The notes under the pieces are model-generated. The model did not search any database and was not told where the DNA came from. It worked only from the letters and a program-made list of their open reading frames with translations. Position numbers and translations under genes: made by a program. Source: Filimonas zeae (lineage in GTDB: Bacteria > Bacteroidota > Bacteroidia > Chitinophagales > Chitinophagaceae). From it: 64,000 bases of DNA. Positions 9,822-19,570 of this stretch are shown in pieces (the stretch's first letter is position 1; each line of letters starts with the position of its first letter). The DNA lies in the NCBI RefSeq assembly GCF_014641615.1, contig NZ_BMIB01000008.1, positions 1 through 64,000 of the forward strand. Reading direction: 5' to 3'.

Positions 9822-11171
9822 ATGACAGCATCAATAGCGCAGGAGTTTTATAAGCTGCGGGACGAATGGCAGACTATTGACTCCTTACAAACCTGGAAAC
9901 TCGCCGTTTGGGTAGCAGAGTATCCGGACGTGGATATCATTGACAAATTTCTGGAAATTGAGCGTTCCCCTGTGGGAACGTTTAACGACTTGTTCTTCCG
10001 TTTCGACAGCGAGTATAAAGGCAATGCAGCAGACTTTGAAGTATTACTCTGGGAAGAATTTCTATCATGGTTTAACGATTGCCCGCATCCTGAACTGGAT
10101 ATGTATACCGCTCTGGTGAACAGTGGACTACTTACCCAGCCTTTTCAACCAGACAGAACATTGCAGCCGGGGTTGACAAGTCTTTGGCAGGAGCTGCTGC
10201 GTTTCAGAGCCTGTATCAAAGATATTGACAAGCACACACATTTTTGTTTATACTTTCCCGTGGTATTATATCATACGCACAATATAGCCGTTTGGCTGAA
10301 GAAAGTATTGAACGGGGTTCCGAAGGAGATAAGACTGGTTACTATAGACTTTGCACAGGATAGACGCGTAAAGCTGAAGCCATCTGCCCCCTGTGTGTAC
10401 CTGTATCCTAAGCTGAACATGCTGGATGCCGTAAAGAATGAAATGAAGAAGGACTGCGGCAACTATAACACCGTAGATGCAGAAGCCCGCTTTACCCGGC
10501 AGATAATAGAAGTGATGGAGTCTACCACTAAAGACAAAGGAAAAACCACTCCTAAAGAAATTCATAAACTATTTTCTATTGTACGGGAGATGCATTCACC
10601 TGCCGCACAAACAGGCAGCTGGATGGTGGCAGCGCAGGCATATTATGCTATCCGCGATGTTGCCAACAGCCATGTATACACCGATAAAGCCATAGCTGCT
10701 TCGGCAGAAGCCATGCAACAGCAGGATACGGCTGGCTATCCGGTTTGGAAATCGTGTATGATGCTAAAGGCAGCGCTGCTATATGGAGAAAAGAAACGAA
10801 AAGCAGCATTGGAAGTGTATGAACAACTGGCAGATACTGCGGCTGCATATGGTGATGCTTATACGGTAATGGAAGGCCGGAGGCTGGCCGGGCATTTACA
10901 CTATGAACTGAAAGAAGCTAATACTGCTTTTGAATACATGCTGCTGGCTTTAAGTGCAGGTGCTTATCTGGAGCCGCCAGTAAGGCGGCAGTCTACCTTT
11001 TTACATGCAGCCTATATGGCTGTGTTTCTGGCAAAACGGGTACGTAATGCAGAACAGGAAGAGGAGCTACAGGCACAGTTGGCTGAATGGCTGGGCGAAG
11101 ACTGGGAAGCATTGCTGCAACAGGAAGGCGTAGGGCATGCGAAGATTAAACGGAAAACCAGTATTATTTAA
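9822..11171 (+). CDS. hypothetical protein, first gene of Rhs locus
   Basis: A 449-residue soluble protein with no signal peptide, no membrane segment and no family I recognise. The N-terminal 200 residues are rich in aromatic residues and mixed alpha/beta; the C-terminal half (about 250-430) is helical with TPR-like spacing (repeated Ala-rich helices such as AAQAYYAIRDVANSHVYTDK and AALEVYEQLADTAAAYGDA). It is the first gene of a plus-strand series ending with the Rhs toxin and immunity genes, 17 bases before the next gene. By analogy with Rhs/PAAR effector loci, where a dedicated adaptor or chaperone is encoded just upstream of the effector, it may load the Rhs protein onto a secretion spike. 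That role is inference only. Confidence 0.75.
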   Translation: MTASIAQEFYKLRDEWQTIDSLQTWKLAVWVAEYPDVDIIDKFLEIERSPVGTFNDLFFRFDSEYKGNAADFEVLLWEEFLSWFNDCPHPELDMYTALVNSGLLTQPFQPDRTLQPGLTSLWQELLRFRACIKDIDKHTHFCLYFPVVLYHTHNIAVWLKKVLNGVPKEIRLVTIDFAQDRRVKLKPSAPCVYLYPKLNMLDAVKNEMKKDCGNYNTVDAEARFTRQIIEVMESTTKDKGKTTPKEIHKLFSIVREMHSPAAQTGSWMVAAQAYYAIRDVANSHVYTDKAIAASAEAMQQQDTAGYPVWKSCMMLKAALLYGEKKRKAALEVYEQLADTAAAYGDAYTVMEGRRLAGHLHYELKEANTAFEYMLLALSAGAYLEPPVRRQSTFLHAAYMAVFLAKRVRNAEQEEELQAQLAEWLGEDWEALLQQEGVGHAKIKRKTSII

Positions 11172-11188
11172 TTGAAGCAGAAAATAAT

Positions 11189-11620
11189 ATGTATTTAGGC
11201 ACATTGCAATTAGTGGATAATGATTTAGAAGGATACACAACCCTGGCCTTTTTACAACAGCAGGCAGAGGTAATATTGTCACTTGAAAAAGAGATAGAGA
11301 CGGTAGATGAATATGCAGGGCTTATTGAAGATGCCAATGCATTTCTGGAACGGTTGGGTAATGGCGCGTATGAAACTATCCGCCATGAGATGGCTGTTGA
11401 ATTAACAGAAAGTGCCTATGGTCAGGGAGATTATACTCCTTCAGAAGCAGATGTGTCTGATCTGGAAAAAGAGTTAATACTTGATGCTGTTCATTTTTAT
11501 CAGGGTAGTACGGTACTGATCTTTCATGCTCCGGAAAACTATCCTGATATGCAGATATGTTGTCAGGTTGATGATGAAGGGAATATAGAGGATGTAAGTG
11601 TTTACCAGCATAATAGCTAA
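11189..11620 (+). CDS. hypothetical acidic protein of Rhs locus
   Basis: A 143-residue soluble, strongly acidic protein. It starts with MYLGTLQLVDNDLEGYTTL and contains a central helical acidic region and a C-terminal beta-rich part (STVLIFHAPENYPDMQICCQ). No family is recognised. Its position 17 bases after the 449-residue gene and upstream of the Rhs gene suggests co-expression. The size and acidity are those of immunity proteins or small chaperones in toxin loci, but nothing in the sequence assigns a function. Confidence 0.7.
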   Translation: MYLGTLQLVDNDLEGYTTLAFLQQQAEVILSLEKEIETVDEYAGLIEDANAFLERLGNGAYETIRHEMAVELTESAYGQGDYTPSEADVSDLEKELILDAVHFYQGSTVLIFHAPENYPDMQICCQVDDEGNIEDVSVYQHNS

Positions 11621-11704
11621 AGAGGAAAAGTAGCGTTATAGTACTATAGCAGCTGCTGACTTACAGAAGTGTTGCTTGATTTAAAAGCGAAACTGCCGAG
11701 TGAT

Positions 11705-12073
11705 ATGAAAAATGTAATGATTGTTTTAAAGGTTAACTCTATGAGTAAAGCCACCACGTTTTATTGTGATGAATTAGGATTGTTTGAATTGGGACAGGAT
11801 TTTGGAATGGGACAGATTTCTCTGGAAGGTAAGGAGAATAAAAACATCAGGCTTTTACTTCAGGAGGGGATGCCACAGGCAATGGGTCTTTTGTTTAATT
11901 TAGCAGTAAATGACTGCGATGCGGTTTTTGAACGTTTGAAAAGTGTGCCTTTTAAAACAGGAGCGCTGTTACTGAATGAGGAAATATTTGAATACCCTTT
12001 GGGAAAGAATGTAACGCTGAAAGATCCTGCAGGCAATATGTTCCTTTTATATGAAGATTATAGTCAGCGTTAG
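11705..12073 (+). CDS. VOC/glyoxalase-fold protein
   Basis: A 122-residue vicinal-oxygen-chelate fold protein. I chose the ATG at 11705 (MKNVMIVLKVNSMSKATTFY); a TTG at 11669 would add 12 residues. The two-repeat layout is visible: an N-terminal beta-alpha unit with the phrase ATTFYCDELGLFEL and a C-terminal unit ending KDPAGNMFLLYEDY, the usual closing signature of the family. The family includes glyoxalase I, fosfomycin/bleomycin resistance proteins and dioxygenases; the substrate here is unknown. It sits between the small acidic gene and the Rhs gene, an odd place for a metabolic enzyme, and could be cargo of the locus. Confidence 0.85.
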   Translation: MKNVMIVLKVNSMSKATTFYCDELGLFELGQDFGMGQISLEGKENKNIRLLLQEGMPQAMGLLFNLAVNDCDAVFERLKSVPFKTGALLLNEEIFEYPLGKNVTLKDPAGNMFLLYEDYSQR

Positions 12074-12142
12074 AGATATCACCTGAATAGAGTATGAGTT
12101 TAATGGGTAATAATTTATAGCAGAAATTATAAACATACACCT

Positions 12143-15100
12143 ATGTCGATAGCCGCACAAGCATTGGGAAATGCTGTTACAACGCCTGCTCCCCGTAAAG
12201 GTTTTGGGGAGCTGTTTGCGGAGAAGAAAGACAAGCTGGATCGCTTTCAGAAGCAGATGGCAGGTGTGTTACCTGCTATGCCGGGGCAGTCGGTAGCTAA
12301 ATTTTATGACCTTGCCATGGGCATAGACTTTCACTCCAGTGTATTCCCACCGTCTCCGTTATTACCTGTACCTCATATAGGGATGATATTTGATATTATG
12401 GGGGCGGTAATGAGTGCTATTGCATCCGTACTTCCGGAGCCCCCACCACCTCCGCCCGTAAAAGAAGGGGAGGAGCCGCCGGAACAACCGGTAACACTGG
12501 CCAGCGTTTGTACAGCTATTGTGAATGCCATGAAGCCATCTGTGCAGGTACATGGCCGTTGGGTTGCCAATGCGGGTACCGGCATTCAGCACCTGCCGGG
12601 TATTGTTGCGCATATCCCTTTTCCTGTTATCACGCCCATGGCCAGTTCTGAAATGTTTATGGGCAGTAGTACCGTGCTGGCAGATGGCGGGCCTTGCAGC
12701 ACTCGTTTTCATCCGGCACTTTCCTGTAATCTGGTGGGTTTTCCTGCAATGCCACGGATGAACAAGCCAAAGACGCGTATGGCTTTAATGGCACCTACCT
12801 CCATGCTGCTGATTGAAACGTCAGGCGGTAAACCCGTGCTGGTGGGTGGACCTCCTACGATAGATCTGTTTCAGCTGGGCTTTCAACTGGCTTTGAAAGG
12901 TATGGGTAAACTATGGAAGAGAACGGGTAAGGGCCTGCAGAAAGTAGCTGACCGTGTGAAGCCTAAGAACCCTCGTTTGGGTAATGTTCTACAGTTTATC
13001 AAATGCCGGCTTTTTGGTGAGCCGGTAGATGCTGCTACAGGACGGGTATATGCCAATCATACCGATTTTTCCTTACCAGGGCCTATTCCTTTTATCTGGA
13101 AGCGTACTTATTACAGTGATGCGGAAGTAAATGGCCCGCTGGGGTATAACTGGCATCATAGTTATAATATGGGAATTTACAACATGGGCAATGGGGGTGT
13201 TACCCTTCGCCTGCAGGATGGGCGTGAAATAGCAATGCCTGCTGTTGCTTATGGAGAAGTTGGCTACGACCGCAGTGAGCAGCTATTTTTAACTTGTGAT
13301 GCGATGGGGTGGCTGGTAACAGATGCAGATAAACTACAGTATCGTTTTCAGGCACCAACTAATCAGGAAGGTTTTCATATGCTTTCTTCTATCGCTACCA
13401 CTGATGGTGTTGCTATTCATTTTGACTATGATGCACGGGGCTGTTTACGTGAAATAACCGACAGCCGCGGACAGGTAATAGCAGTAGACACAGATACGGA
13501 AGGTCGTATACTGCGTTTGTATACGTTTGCCAATGGAACAACGGTTGTTTTTATTGAATACCGCTATGATGAACAGGGTAACATGATGTATACCGGTGAT
13601 GCCTCAGGTGGCCATAGATATTTCACTTACAACGGTCATTTGCTTGTGGAATACAGGAATGCTATGGAGCAGCGTTTTTACTGGGAGTATGAAGGTAACG
13701 GAGAGAGTGCACGGTGTATACATACCTGGGGAGACGGAGGCATATTAGAATACTGGGCTTCTTATACAGAGGGGCTTACTGTTGTACGAAACAGCCTGGG
13801 ATTTACCACGCATTATTACTATGATGAAAGGAAGCTTATTTATAAAATAGAAGATGGTGCCGGCGGCATTACAAGACAGGTTTATAATGAACATGGAGAG
13901 CCTGAGGTACTTATTAATCCCGGAGGGCTCAGTCAGCGCTTTGAGTACAATGTTTACGGTAGATTAATAAAAGCTGTAAATGAAAATGAGCTGGCAACTT
14001 CTTTCTCGTACGATGAGCGGCTGAATCTGATTTCTATACAACAACCGTCGGGAGCTACCATCAGTTGGGAATATGATAATTTAGACAGGATAAGAACTAA
14101 GCAGTTTCCTGATGGGCGCAGATTGCAGTTTACTTACGAAGGTGTATATATGAATGCTATTACCGATGGATCAGGCAGAAGTGTTCATTTTTATTTTAAT
14201 AACCGGCATGATCTGGTAAAGCAGACGTATCCTAACGGAAGTTTTCAACAGTGGAAGTATGATGATCTTGGAAATACCGTCCAGATAACAGATGCAGGAG
14301 GAAATATTACCACCTGCAGTTATGACAATGCCGGCAATATTGTTGCTATGGAAGAGCCGGATGGTAACAGACAATTTTTTACCTATGATGCAAACGCTAA
14401 TCTTATTCATGCCAGAGATGATTTGAGAGAGGTGCGGTTTAGTTACGGTAGCCTGGGCGTTTTACTAAGCAGAACGCAAAACGGTCGAAAAATAAAGTAT
14501 GTATATGATACGGAACTTCAACTAAAAAGTATCGCTAATGAAAGCGGGGAGGTATATCGGTTTTCGCTGGATGGAATTGGGAACGTAGTAAGCGAATGGG
14601 GATTTGATGGACTCAATCGCAGGTACGAAAGAGATGCTGCCGGAAGGGTTAAACGAATTTTACGCCCCAATAACCAGTGGGTTGCTTATGAATATGATGG
14701 TACCGGAAATGTGGTGAGTGAGCAGTATGATGATGACAGTGGTACTGCTTTTAAATACAATAAAGATGGATTGCTGATTGCTGCGCAAAACGCTGATACA
14801 GGAATAAGGTTGATAAGAAATAAGGCAGGAAAAGTAATACAGGAAATACAAGGCGGGTATACAGTAGAACGTACTTATGATAGTGAGGGTAATGCTGTGC
14901 TATTAAAGAGTAATCTGGGGGCGTCTGTATTGTTTGAACATGACCGGATGGGGAGTGTTACCCGCATGCAAAGTGGCGACTGGCAGGCGGAATGGTTGTA
15001 TGATATGCAGGGATTAGAGCTGCAACGAAAAATGAGCGGAGGGGTAAGTGTGGTTACTGAGCGCGATAAGCTTGGCAGAGTAATAGGGCGTACCATAGAA

Positions 15101-16447
15101 ACTGCTTATCCTGAAATTAACAGAACCCGGTATAAATGGGGAAGAGGAAATCGCTTACTTCAGATTTCCAGTGGCATAGGAAAGTCTGTAACGGATTTTG
15201 ACTATGATGAGTGGGATAATTTAACCTGTGCTACTTATTCCGTAGCACAGGATGTTGAAAAAGTATACCGCCTTCCTGACAAAATTGGCAATCTCTTTCA
15301 CAGTACTGATCAAAAAGAAAGTGCATACGGAAAAGGTGGGCAATTAGTACAAAACGAAAAATACAATTACTATTATGACAGGGAAGGTAACCGGATATTT
15401 AAGGAGTTTAGAAAAAACAATGGGATAGTTGTAAAGGACAAACAGCTGCTGGAAAAAGAACTGGGAATTGTATTTACAGGAAGTGCATCTGGCTGGAGGT
15501 ATCATTGGCATAGCAACGGGTTGTTACATAAAGTAATACTGCCACATGGTGGTGAGGTGGTGTATTATTATGATGCCCTGGCGCGGCGCATAGCCAGAGA
15601 ATACAAGGGAAGCGTTACCCGATGGGTATGGGATGGAAATGTTGTATTGCATGAATGGAGCTACGAAGGCAGCTTTCCGCCAGGCAGATTGATTGAAGAA
15701 AGCGGTGCTTTAACGGAAGTGAAGGAGCCTGTTACGAATGTGACTACCTGGTTATATGAGGATGGCAGTCTGGTACCTTGTGCAAGGCAGGAGGGGGCGG
15801 AGCACTACAGTGTTGTAGCCGATTATATGGGAACGCCTACCCATGCCTTTGATAAAGCAGGTAATAAAGTATGGGAGCGCGATCTGGATTGCTATGGTAA
15901 AGTAAGAAATGAAACAGGGCGCACCGGCATGGTGCTACACACCTGGCAGGGGCAATGGCTGGATGCTGAAACAGGATTGAGTTATAACAGGTTCAGGTAT
16001 TATGACCCTGAAACCGGCCATTATCTTTCTCAGGACCCAATCAGACTTGAAGGGGGATACCATCTTTATGCTTATGTTCATGATCCCAATACCTGGTTAG
16101 ATCCCTTTGGATTAAATCTGGTAAATGGTGTTCCGCAAAATCCGGGAGTAGTAAGAAGGTTTATGTCCAAAGCGGAGTTCAAAGAATTTAAAAAGAACGG
16201 ATTTAAGTTTGATCCTAATGATTCCCGTGGGGGAATCAGCGTTACGTCTGTAAAGGTAGACCCTAAAAACCCCGATGCTATTAAGAGAAGTACAGGGGCC
16301 TTAGGTGCAGACTATTATGCAGATATTAACACGGTAGGAAAGAACGTAGAGTTGAAAGGCAAAACGAAAGGCGGGGTAATGGACTGGAAGATAAAGGATA
16401 ACGTTTCGCCTGATGATATTATAAATACTGGAAAAGTTTGTAAATAA
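12143..16447 (+). CDS. Rhs/YD-repeat polymorphic toxin with PAAR-like N-terminus
   Basis: A 1434-residue Rhs-family toxin. The N-terminal 250 residues contain a proline-rich hinge (EPPPPPPVKEGEEPPEQP) and a PAAR-like region (FMGSSTVLADGGPCSTRFHP, then LSCNL). At about 285-400 is a DUF6531-type segment (GEPVDAATGRVYANHTDFSL). Residues about 400-1200 are YD repeats that should form the Rhs cocoon. The RHS core ends with FRYYDPETGHYLSQDPIRL and DPFGL, resembling the DPxGL-x18-DPxGL self-cleavage signature, although the first site reads DPIRL. The last 110 residues (from 1325) are the toxic tip: RRFMSKAEFKEFKKNG, GGISVTS and a VELKGKTKGG / DWKIKDNVSPDDI end. This layout resembles small Rhs-tip ADP-ribosyltransferases of the TreTu kind; that resemblance is from memory and is not certain. 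Secretion would need a type VI or similar contractile apparatus, none of which is in this window. Confidence 0.93.
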   Translation: MSIAAQALGNAVTTPAPRKGFGELFAEKKDKLDRFQKQMAGVLPAMPGQSVAKFYDLAMGIDFHSSVFPPSPLLPVPHIGMIFDIMGAVMSAIASVLPEPPPPPPVKEGEEPPEQPVTLASVCTAIVNAMKPSVQVHGRWVANAGTGIQHLPGIVAHIPFPVITPMASSEMFMGSSTVLADGGPCSTRFHPALSCNLVGFPAMPRMNKPKTRMALMAPTSMLLIETSGGKPVLVGGPPTIDLFQLGFQLALKGMGKLWKRTGKGLQKVADRVKPKNPRLGNVLQFIKCRLFGEPVDAATGRVYANHTDFSLPGPIPFIWKRTYYSDAEVNGPLGYNWHHSYNMGIYNMGNGGVTLRLQDGREIAMPAVAYGEVGYDRSEQLFLTCDAMGWLVTDADKLQYRFQAPTNQEGFHMLSSIATTDGVAIHFDYDARGCLREITDSRGQVIAVDTDTEGRILRLYTFANGTTVVFIEYRYDEQGNMMYTGDASGGHRYFTYNGHLLVEYRNAMEQRFYWEYEGNGESARCIHTWGDGGILEYWASYTEGLTVVRNSLGFTTHYYYDERKLIYKIEDGAGGITRQVYNEHGEPEVLINPGGLSQRFEYNVYGRLIKAVNENELATSFSYDERLNLISIQQPSGATISWEYDNLDRIRTKQFPDGRRLQFTYEGVYMNAITDGSGRSVHFYFNNRHDLVKQTYPNGSFQQWKYDDLGNTVQITDAGGNITTCSYDNAGNIVAMEEPDGNRQFFTYDANANLIHARDDLREVRFSYGSLGVLLSRTQNGRKIKYVYDTELQLKSIANESGEVYRFSLDGIGNVVSEWGFDGLNRRYERDAAGRVKRILRPNNQWVAYEYDGTGNVVSEQYDDDSGTAFKYNKDGLLIAAQNADTGIRLIRNKAGKVIQEIQGGYTVERTYDSEGNAVLLKSNLGASVLFEHDRMGSVTRMQSGDWQAEWLYDMQGLELQRKMSGGVSVVTERDKLGRVIGRTIETAYPEINRTRYKWGRGNRLLQISSGIGKSVTDFDYDEWDNLTCATYSVAQDVEKVYRLPDKIGNLFHSTDQKESAYGKGGQLVQNEKYNYYYDREGNRIFKEFRKNNGIVVKDKQLLEKELGIVFTGSASGWRYHWHSNGLLHKVILPHGGEVVYYYDALARRIAREYKGSVTRWVWDGNVVLHEWSYEGSFPPGRLIEESGALTEVKEPVTNVTTWLYEDGSLVPCARQEGAEHYSVVADYMGTPTHAFDKAGNKVWERDLDCYGKVRNETGRTGMVLHTWQGQWLDAETGLSYNRFRYYDPETGHYLSQDPIRLEGGYHLYAYVHDPNTWLDPFGLNLVNGVPQNPGVVRRFMSKAEFKEFKKNGFKFDPNDSRGGISVTSVKVDPKNPDAIKRSTGALGADYYADINTVGKNVELKGKTKGGVMDWKIKDNVSPDDIINTGKVCK

Positions 16448-16454
16448 CAACAGC

Positions 16455-16841
16455 ATGAATACAGCAGAAAGAATAAAAAAATACCTGAATCTCCGGGAAT
16501 CTCTCAGGCATGAACTTTCGTTGATTGACATTAACAAACCTGACGATGGACTTGAAGGTGCGTTACGTGAATTGTTGAAAGATGTAGCTTTTGAAGGTAA
16601 GGTGTTTGAACTGATGCTGCAGCTAAACCCTGAGGTGGCAGCAGATCATTTGAGAATGTATTATTTAGACGACGACCCCTATACTAAGGCCCGGTTTAAA
16701 GGAAATCTGGATATAATGCTGGATGATTATAAAGTGATTTTAGGAGAAGATGCATTTGCGAAGTTGGTTAGTAGTCTGCCGGAGGAAACAGTAAATCATC
16801 CTGTGGTTAAAGAGGCTATAGAATTTGCCAATGATGATTAA
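16455..16841 (+). CDS. putative immunity protein to the Rhs tip
   Basis: A 128-residue acidic, alpha-helical soluble protein that starts 8 bases after the Rhs stop codon. It has no signal peptide or membrane segment and no family I recognise. In polymorphic toxin loci the gene directly downstream of the toxin encodes its specific inhibitor, and the size, acidity and position fit. A cytoplasmic inhibitor agrees with a toxin tip that acts in the cytoplasm. The function is inferred from context alone. Confidence 0.75.
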   Translation: MNTAERIKKYLNLRESLRHELSLIDINKPDDGLEGALRELLKDVAFEGKVFELMLQLNPEVAADHLRMYYLDDDPYTKARFKGNLDIMLDDYKVILGEDAFAKLVSSLPEETVNHPVVKEAIEFANDD

Positions 16842-16844
16842 ATT

Positions 16845-16903
16845 ACTGACTATTCAATTGTGAGTGCTTCTGTATTTGAAGCATTCACAATTGAATAGTC
16901 AGT
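16845..16903. terminator. long AT-rich hairpin between convergent genes
   Basis: A 26-bp inverted repeat (arms 16845-16870 and 16878-16903, loop TGTATTT, one G-U pair) lies between the stop codons of the immunity gene and the convergent TonB receptor gene. It is unusually long and only moderately GC-rich, with no clear T-run on either side. It probably separates the two transcripts, acting as a terminator or an RNA-end stabiliser. Confidence 0.65.
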
Positions 16904-16921
16904 ATAAAGTATGCTGCTGGT

Positions 16922-19507
16922 TTAAAACTTAAACGCCACACTCGCCACAAACTGCCTCAGCATTTGCGGGTCCATAGTAGAGTAACCAATCCAGTATTGT
17001 TTGTTGCCAATGTTGTTGAGTTTGGCTGATAACCGGAAACGTGGCTGATCGTAAAACGCAGTTCCGTTGAACACTGTGTAAGCCGGTAAAATAAATTCTC
17101 CGTTGGCGCGGGAGTTTACCGCATAACAATCACCTACATAGTTACCGCCAAAACCAAAGCCCAGACCCTGTGCCTTGCCGGTGGTAAATTGATACCCTGC
17201 CCAGAAGTTTACAGCGTTTCTGGCGCCTGAAGTAATGGGGCGCAGGCCATCCAGATCAGCAGAGGTGTTGATGTATTTGCTGTCGTTATAAGCATAGCCG
17301 GCAGTGATGTTTAAGCCTGCTACGGGTAACAGGGTAATATCTGCTTCAAAGCCCTTGCTTTTCTGGCTTCCATCCTGTATGCTAAAGCCTATGTGGTCTG
17401 GGTTGGGGTCAACACGTACCATGTCTTTTACTTTGATATCGTAATAGCTTATGGTTCCGGATACTTTGCCATCCCACATATTTAATTTCACACCACCTTC
17501 CCACTGGTTGGCCTGCTCGGGGCGGAAGGGCTTTCGGTTAAAGTCCTGACCGTTCACATTGGTAAAACCGTTCTGATAGTTACCGAAAACGGATACCTGA
17601 TTTTTAATTACCTGATAAACGATGCCGAATTTGGGAGATAGTGCGGTTTGCTTATAACCGTTGTAATATTTACCATTATCGGGGTTCAGGGAGCCTTTGT
17701 TATTGAAGTGATCTATACGTAATCCCACATTCACCAGCAGGTTTTCGGTAATATTCAGTACATCGTTAAAGTAGGCGCTGTAGGTAGAAGAAACGAGGTT
17801 GTTGGTATAATGATAAGGTCTGCCTGCGGCAAAGGCAGAATCTACCTTGGCTTTATTGAAATCGGTATAGCGTGGAAAACTGTCGTTAACAGGAGCCACA
17901 TCAAATGCATACTGATAGGGCAATCCATACAAAGAGCCTACAAAGCCGTTGTAGGTGATGTTGTAGTTGTAATTGTAATAATTCAACCCACCGGTAAAGC
18001 GGTTGCGCATATTGCCCACAGAAAAATCGCCCAGAAAGTTTTGCTGCATTTCTATTGCATTCTGATTACCTACGGGTTTCCATACCATACGGGCCAGATT
18101 GTCTGCACCGGGCGTACCGAATGTTACAGCGCCTGTAGATATACCTCTTACAAAAGCCGGTACAAAGTTGGGCATCAGGTAAAAGAAGGGCATATAGCCT
18201 TCTGAACTGTTGTTATTGCGGGAGATATTGGTTTGGCTGCTCCACTGACCGGACAGCTTATAGTTCATCTGCCCGTATATGTTCGCCACTCTGGTTTCAT
18301 TCACAAGATCGTTGCTGTAAAAAGAGCGTTGGTAGTTCAGCTTCAGCTGATCGGCGCGGTTAACGCCGTAGGCTTCCTGTACGGTTTTAGGATAGGCCTG
18401 CATGGCTACTGCAATTTGTGCTGGTGTTAAAACGCGCGACAGTAAACCTACTACTGTGTTCTGGTACTGGCTGGGTGGAACAAAGTAAATAACCTGCGCA
18501 CCACCTGCTGCCTGGCCTGATTGAAACTCTGCATCCAGGTTAAAAGATAATTTATCGTTTACCTGATAAGAGAGGCTGGGAGATACGTTGAATATTTTTC
18601 TGAAACCATAGTCCTGAAAGGTATTCTGGGTAACAAAGGCGGTGTTGAGGCGGAAGAGCAGTTTGCCCTCTGCATCTACCGGAGTATTAATATCTGCCGA
18701 CAGTCTGTGTAAACCATAACCGCCACCGGAATATTGAATTTCACCACCCAGGTGATTGTAAGGGCTTTTGGTTACCATATTAATAAGGCCGCCGTAAGAG
18801 GTGATGTTGTTTCCGAAAAGGGTGCCCGATGGGCCTTTAATCACTTCTACTCTTTCAATGTTTGCCACATCCACATCGGTAATGGTATTGCCCGCAAGGC
18901 CGTTTCTGGCTTTGGGCTGTGTGGCAAAGCCTCTTTGCGCATAGTAGGCGCCACCGGTTCCGGCGCGGCCTACCGATTCCCACAGCGGCATTACACCGGG
19001 AACGTTCTTCACGGCATCTGATACACTAAATACCGACTGCTGATTCATCAGTTCTTTAGATACCGTTGAGTAAGACTGGGCATTCTCCAGGTTCTTCAGG
19101 TTCATTTTGCCTACATAATCGCTGGCGGCAGTGTTGTATTTGTTGCGGGCTGTTTTTACGATAATTTCCTGTAACTGCAGATCGGACAAGGCCAGCTGAA
19201 TAGCCACCTCGCTGGTTTGGCCAGATTGTACGGTTACCTTTTGTGTAATATCTGCATAGCCTAACAGGGAGGCTGCCAGATCATACGTACCGGGTTTTAC
19301 ATTTTTGATGGTAAAATGTCCGGTGGCATCTGTTACAGCGGCCCTTCCGGTTTTTTGCAGCAGCAGAGAAACGGCGTAGGCTCCTTTGCCATCGCTGGTG
19401 GTAACGGCCCCTTTGATAGTGCCGTTTTGCTGTGCGGTAAGCAGCATTGGGAATAGGGCAATAAAAAATAATCCCAACAGTTGTGGGATGCAAGTAGTCT
19501 TTGTCAT
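16922..19507 (-). CDS. TonB-dependent siderophore receptor
   Basis: An 861-residue outer-membrane receptor. It has a signal peptide (about 1-25, ending LLTAQQ), a carboxypeptidase-regulatory-like beta-sandwich (about 28-110, GTIKGAVTTSDGKGAYAVSL), a plug domain (about 130-260, with VPGVMPLWESVGRAGTGG and ERVEVIKGPSGTLFGNN) and a 22-strand barrel ending in the aromatic C-terminus VASVAFKF. The plug resembles the FhuA/FhuE/FecA group for ferric-siderophore uptake; the particular ligand cannot be read. No sigma/anti-sigma pair or ABC transporter adjoins it, so its regulation is probably Fur-like or distant. A low-complexity AAGTCAAAAGG repeat lies upstream at about 19571-19609. Confidence 0.94.
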   Translation of the reverse strand: MTKTTCIPQLLGLFFIALFPMLLTAQQNGTIKGAVTTSDGKGAYAVSLLLQKTGRAAVTDATGHFTIKNVKPGTYDLAASLLGYADITQKVTVQSGQTSEVAIQLALSDLQLQEIIVKTARNKYNTAASDYVGKMNLKNLENAQSYSTVSKELMNQQSVFSVSDAVKNVPGVMPLWESVGRAGTGGAYYAQRGFATQPKARNGLAGNTITDVDVANIERVEVIKGPSGTLFGNNITSYGGLINMVTKSPYNHLGGEIQYSGGGYGLHRLSADINTPVDAEGKLLFRLNTAFVTQNTFQDYGFRKIFNVSPSLSYQVNDKLSFNLDAEFQSGQAAGGAQVIYFVPPSQYQNTVVGLLSRVLTPAQIAVAMQAYPKTVQEAYGVNRADQLKLNYQRSFYSNDLVNETRVANIYGQMNYKLSGQWSSQTNISRNNNSSEGYMPFFYLMPNFVPAFVRGISTGAVTFGTPGADNLARMVWKPVGNQNAIEMQQNFLGDFSVGNMRNRFTGGLNYYNYNYNITYNGFVGSLYGLPYQYAFDVAPVNDSFPRYTDFNKAKVDSAFAAGRPYHYTNNLVSSTYSAYFNDVLNITENLLVNVGLRIDHFNNKGSLNPDNGKYYNGYKQTALSPKFGIVYQVIKNQVSVFGNYQNGFTNVNGQDFNRKPFRPEQANQWEGGVKLNMWDGKVSGTISYYDIKVKDMVRVDPNPDHIGFSIQDGSQKSKGFEADITLLPVAGLNITAGYAYNDSKYINTSADLDGLRPITSGARNAVNFWAGYQFTTGKAQGLGFGFGGNYVGDCYAVNSRANGEFILPAYTVFNGTAFYDQPRFRLSAKLNNIGNKQYWIGYSTMDPQMLRQFVASVAFKF

Positions 19508-19570
19508 GAATAAAAGCTTAGTCAGTAATCAGTTTTGTAATCGGGGCTGCAAGCTAGAGGGTTTTAGCGG

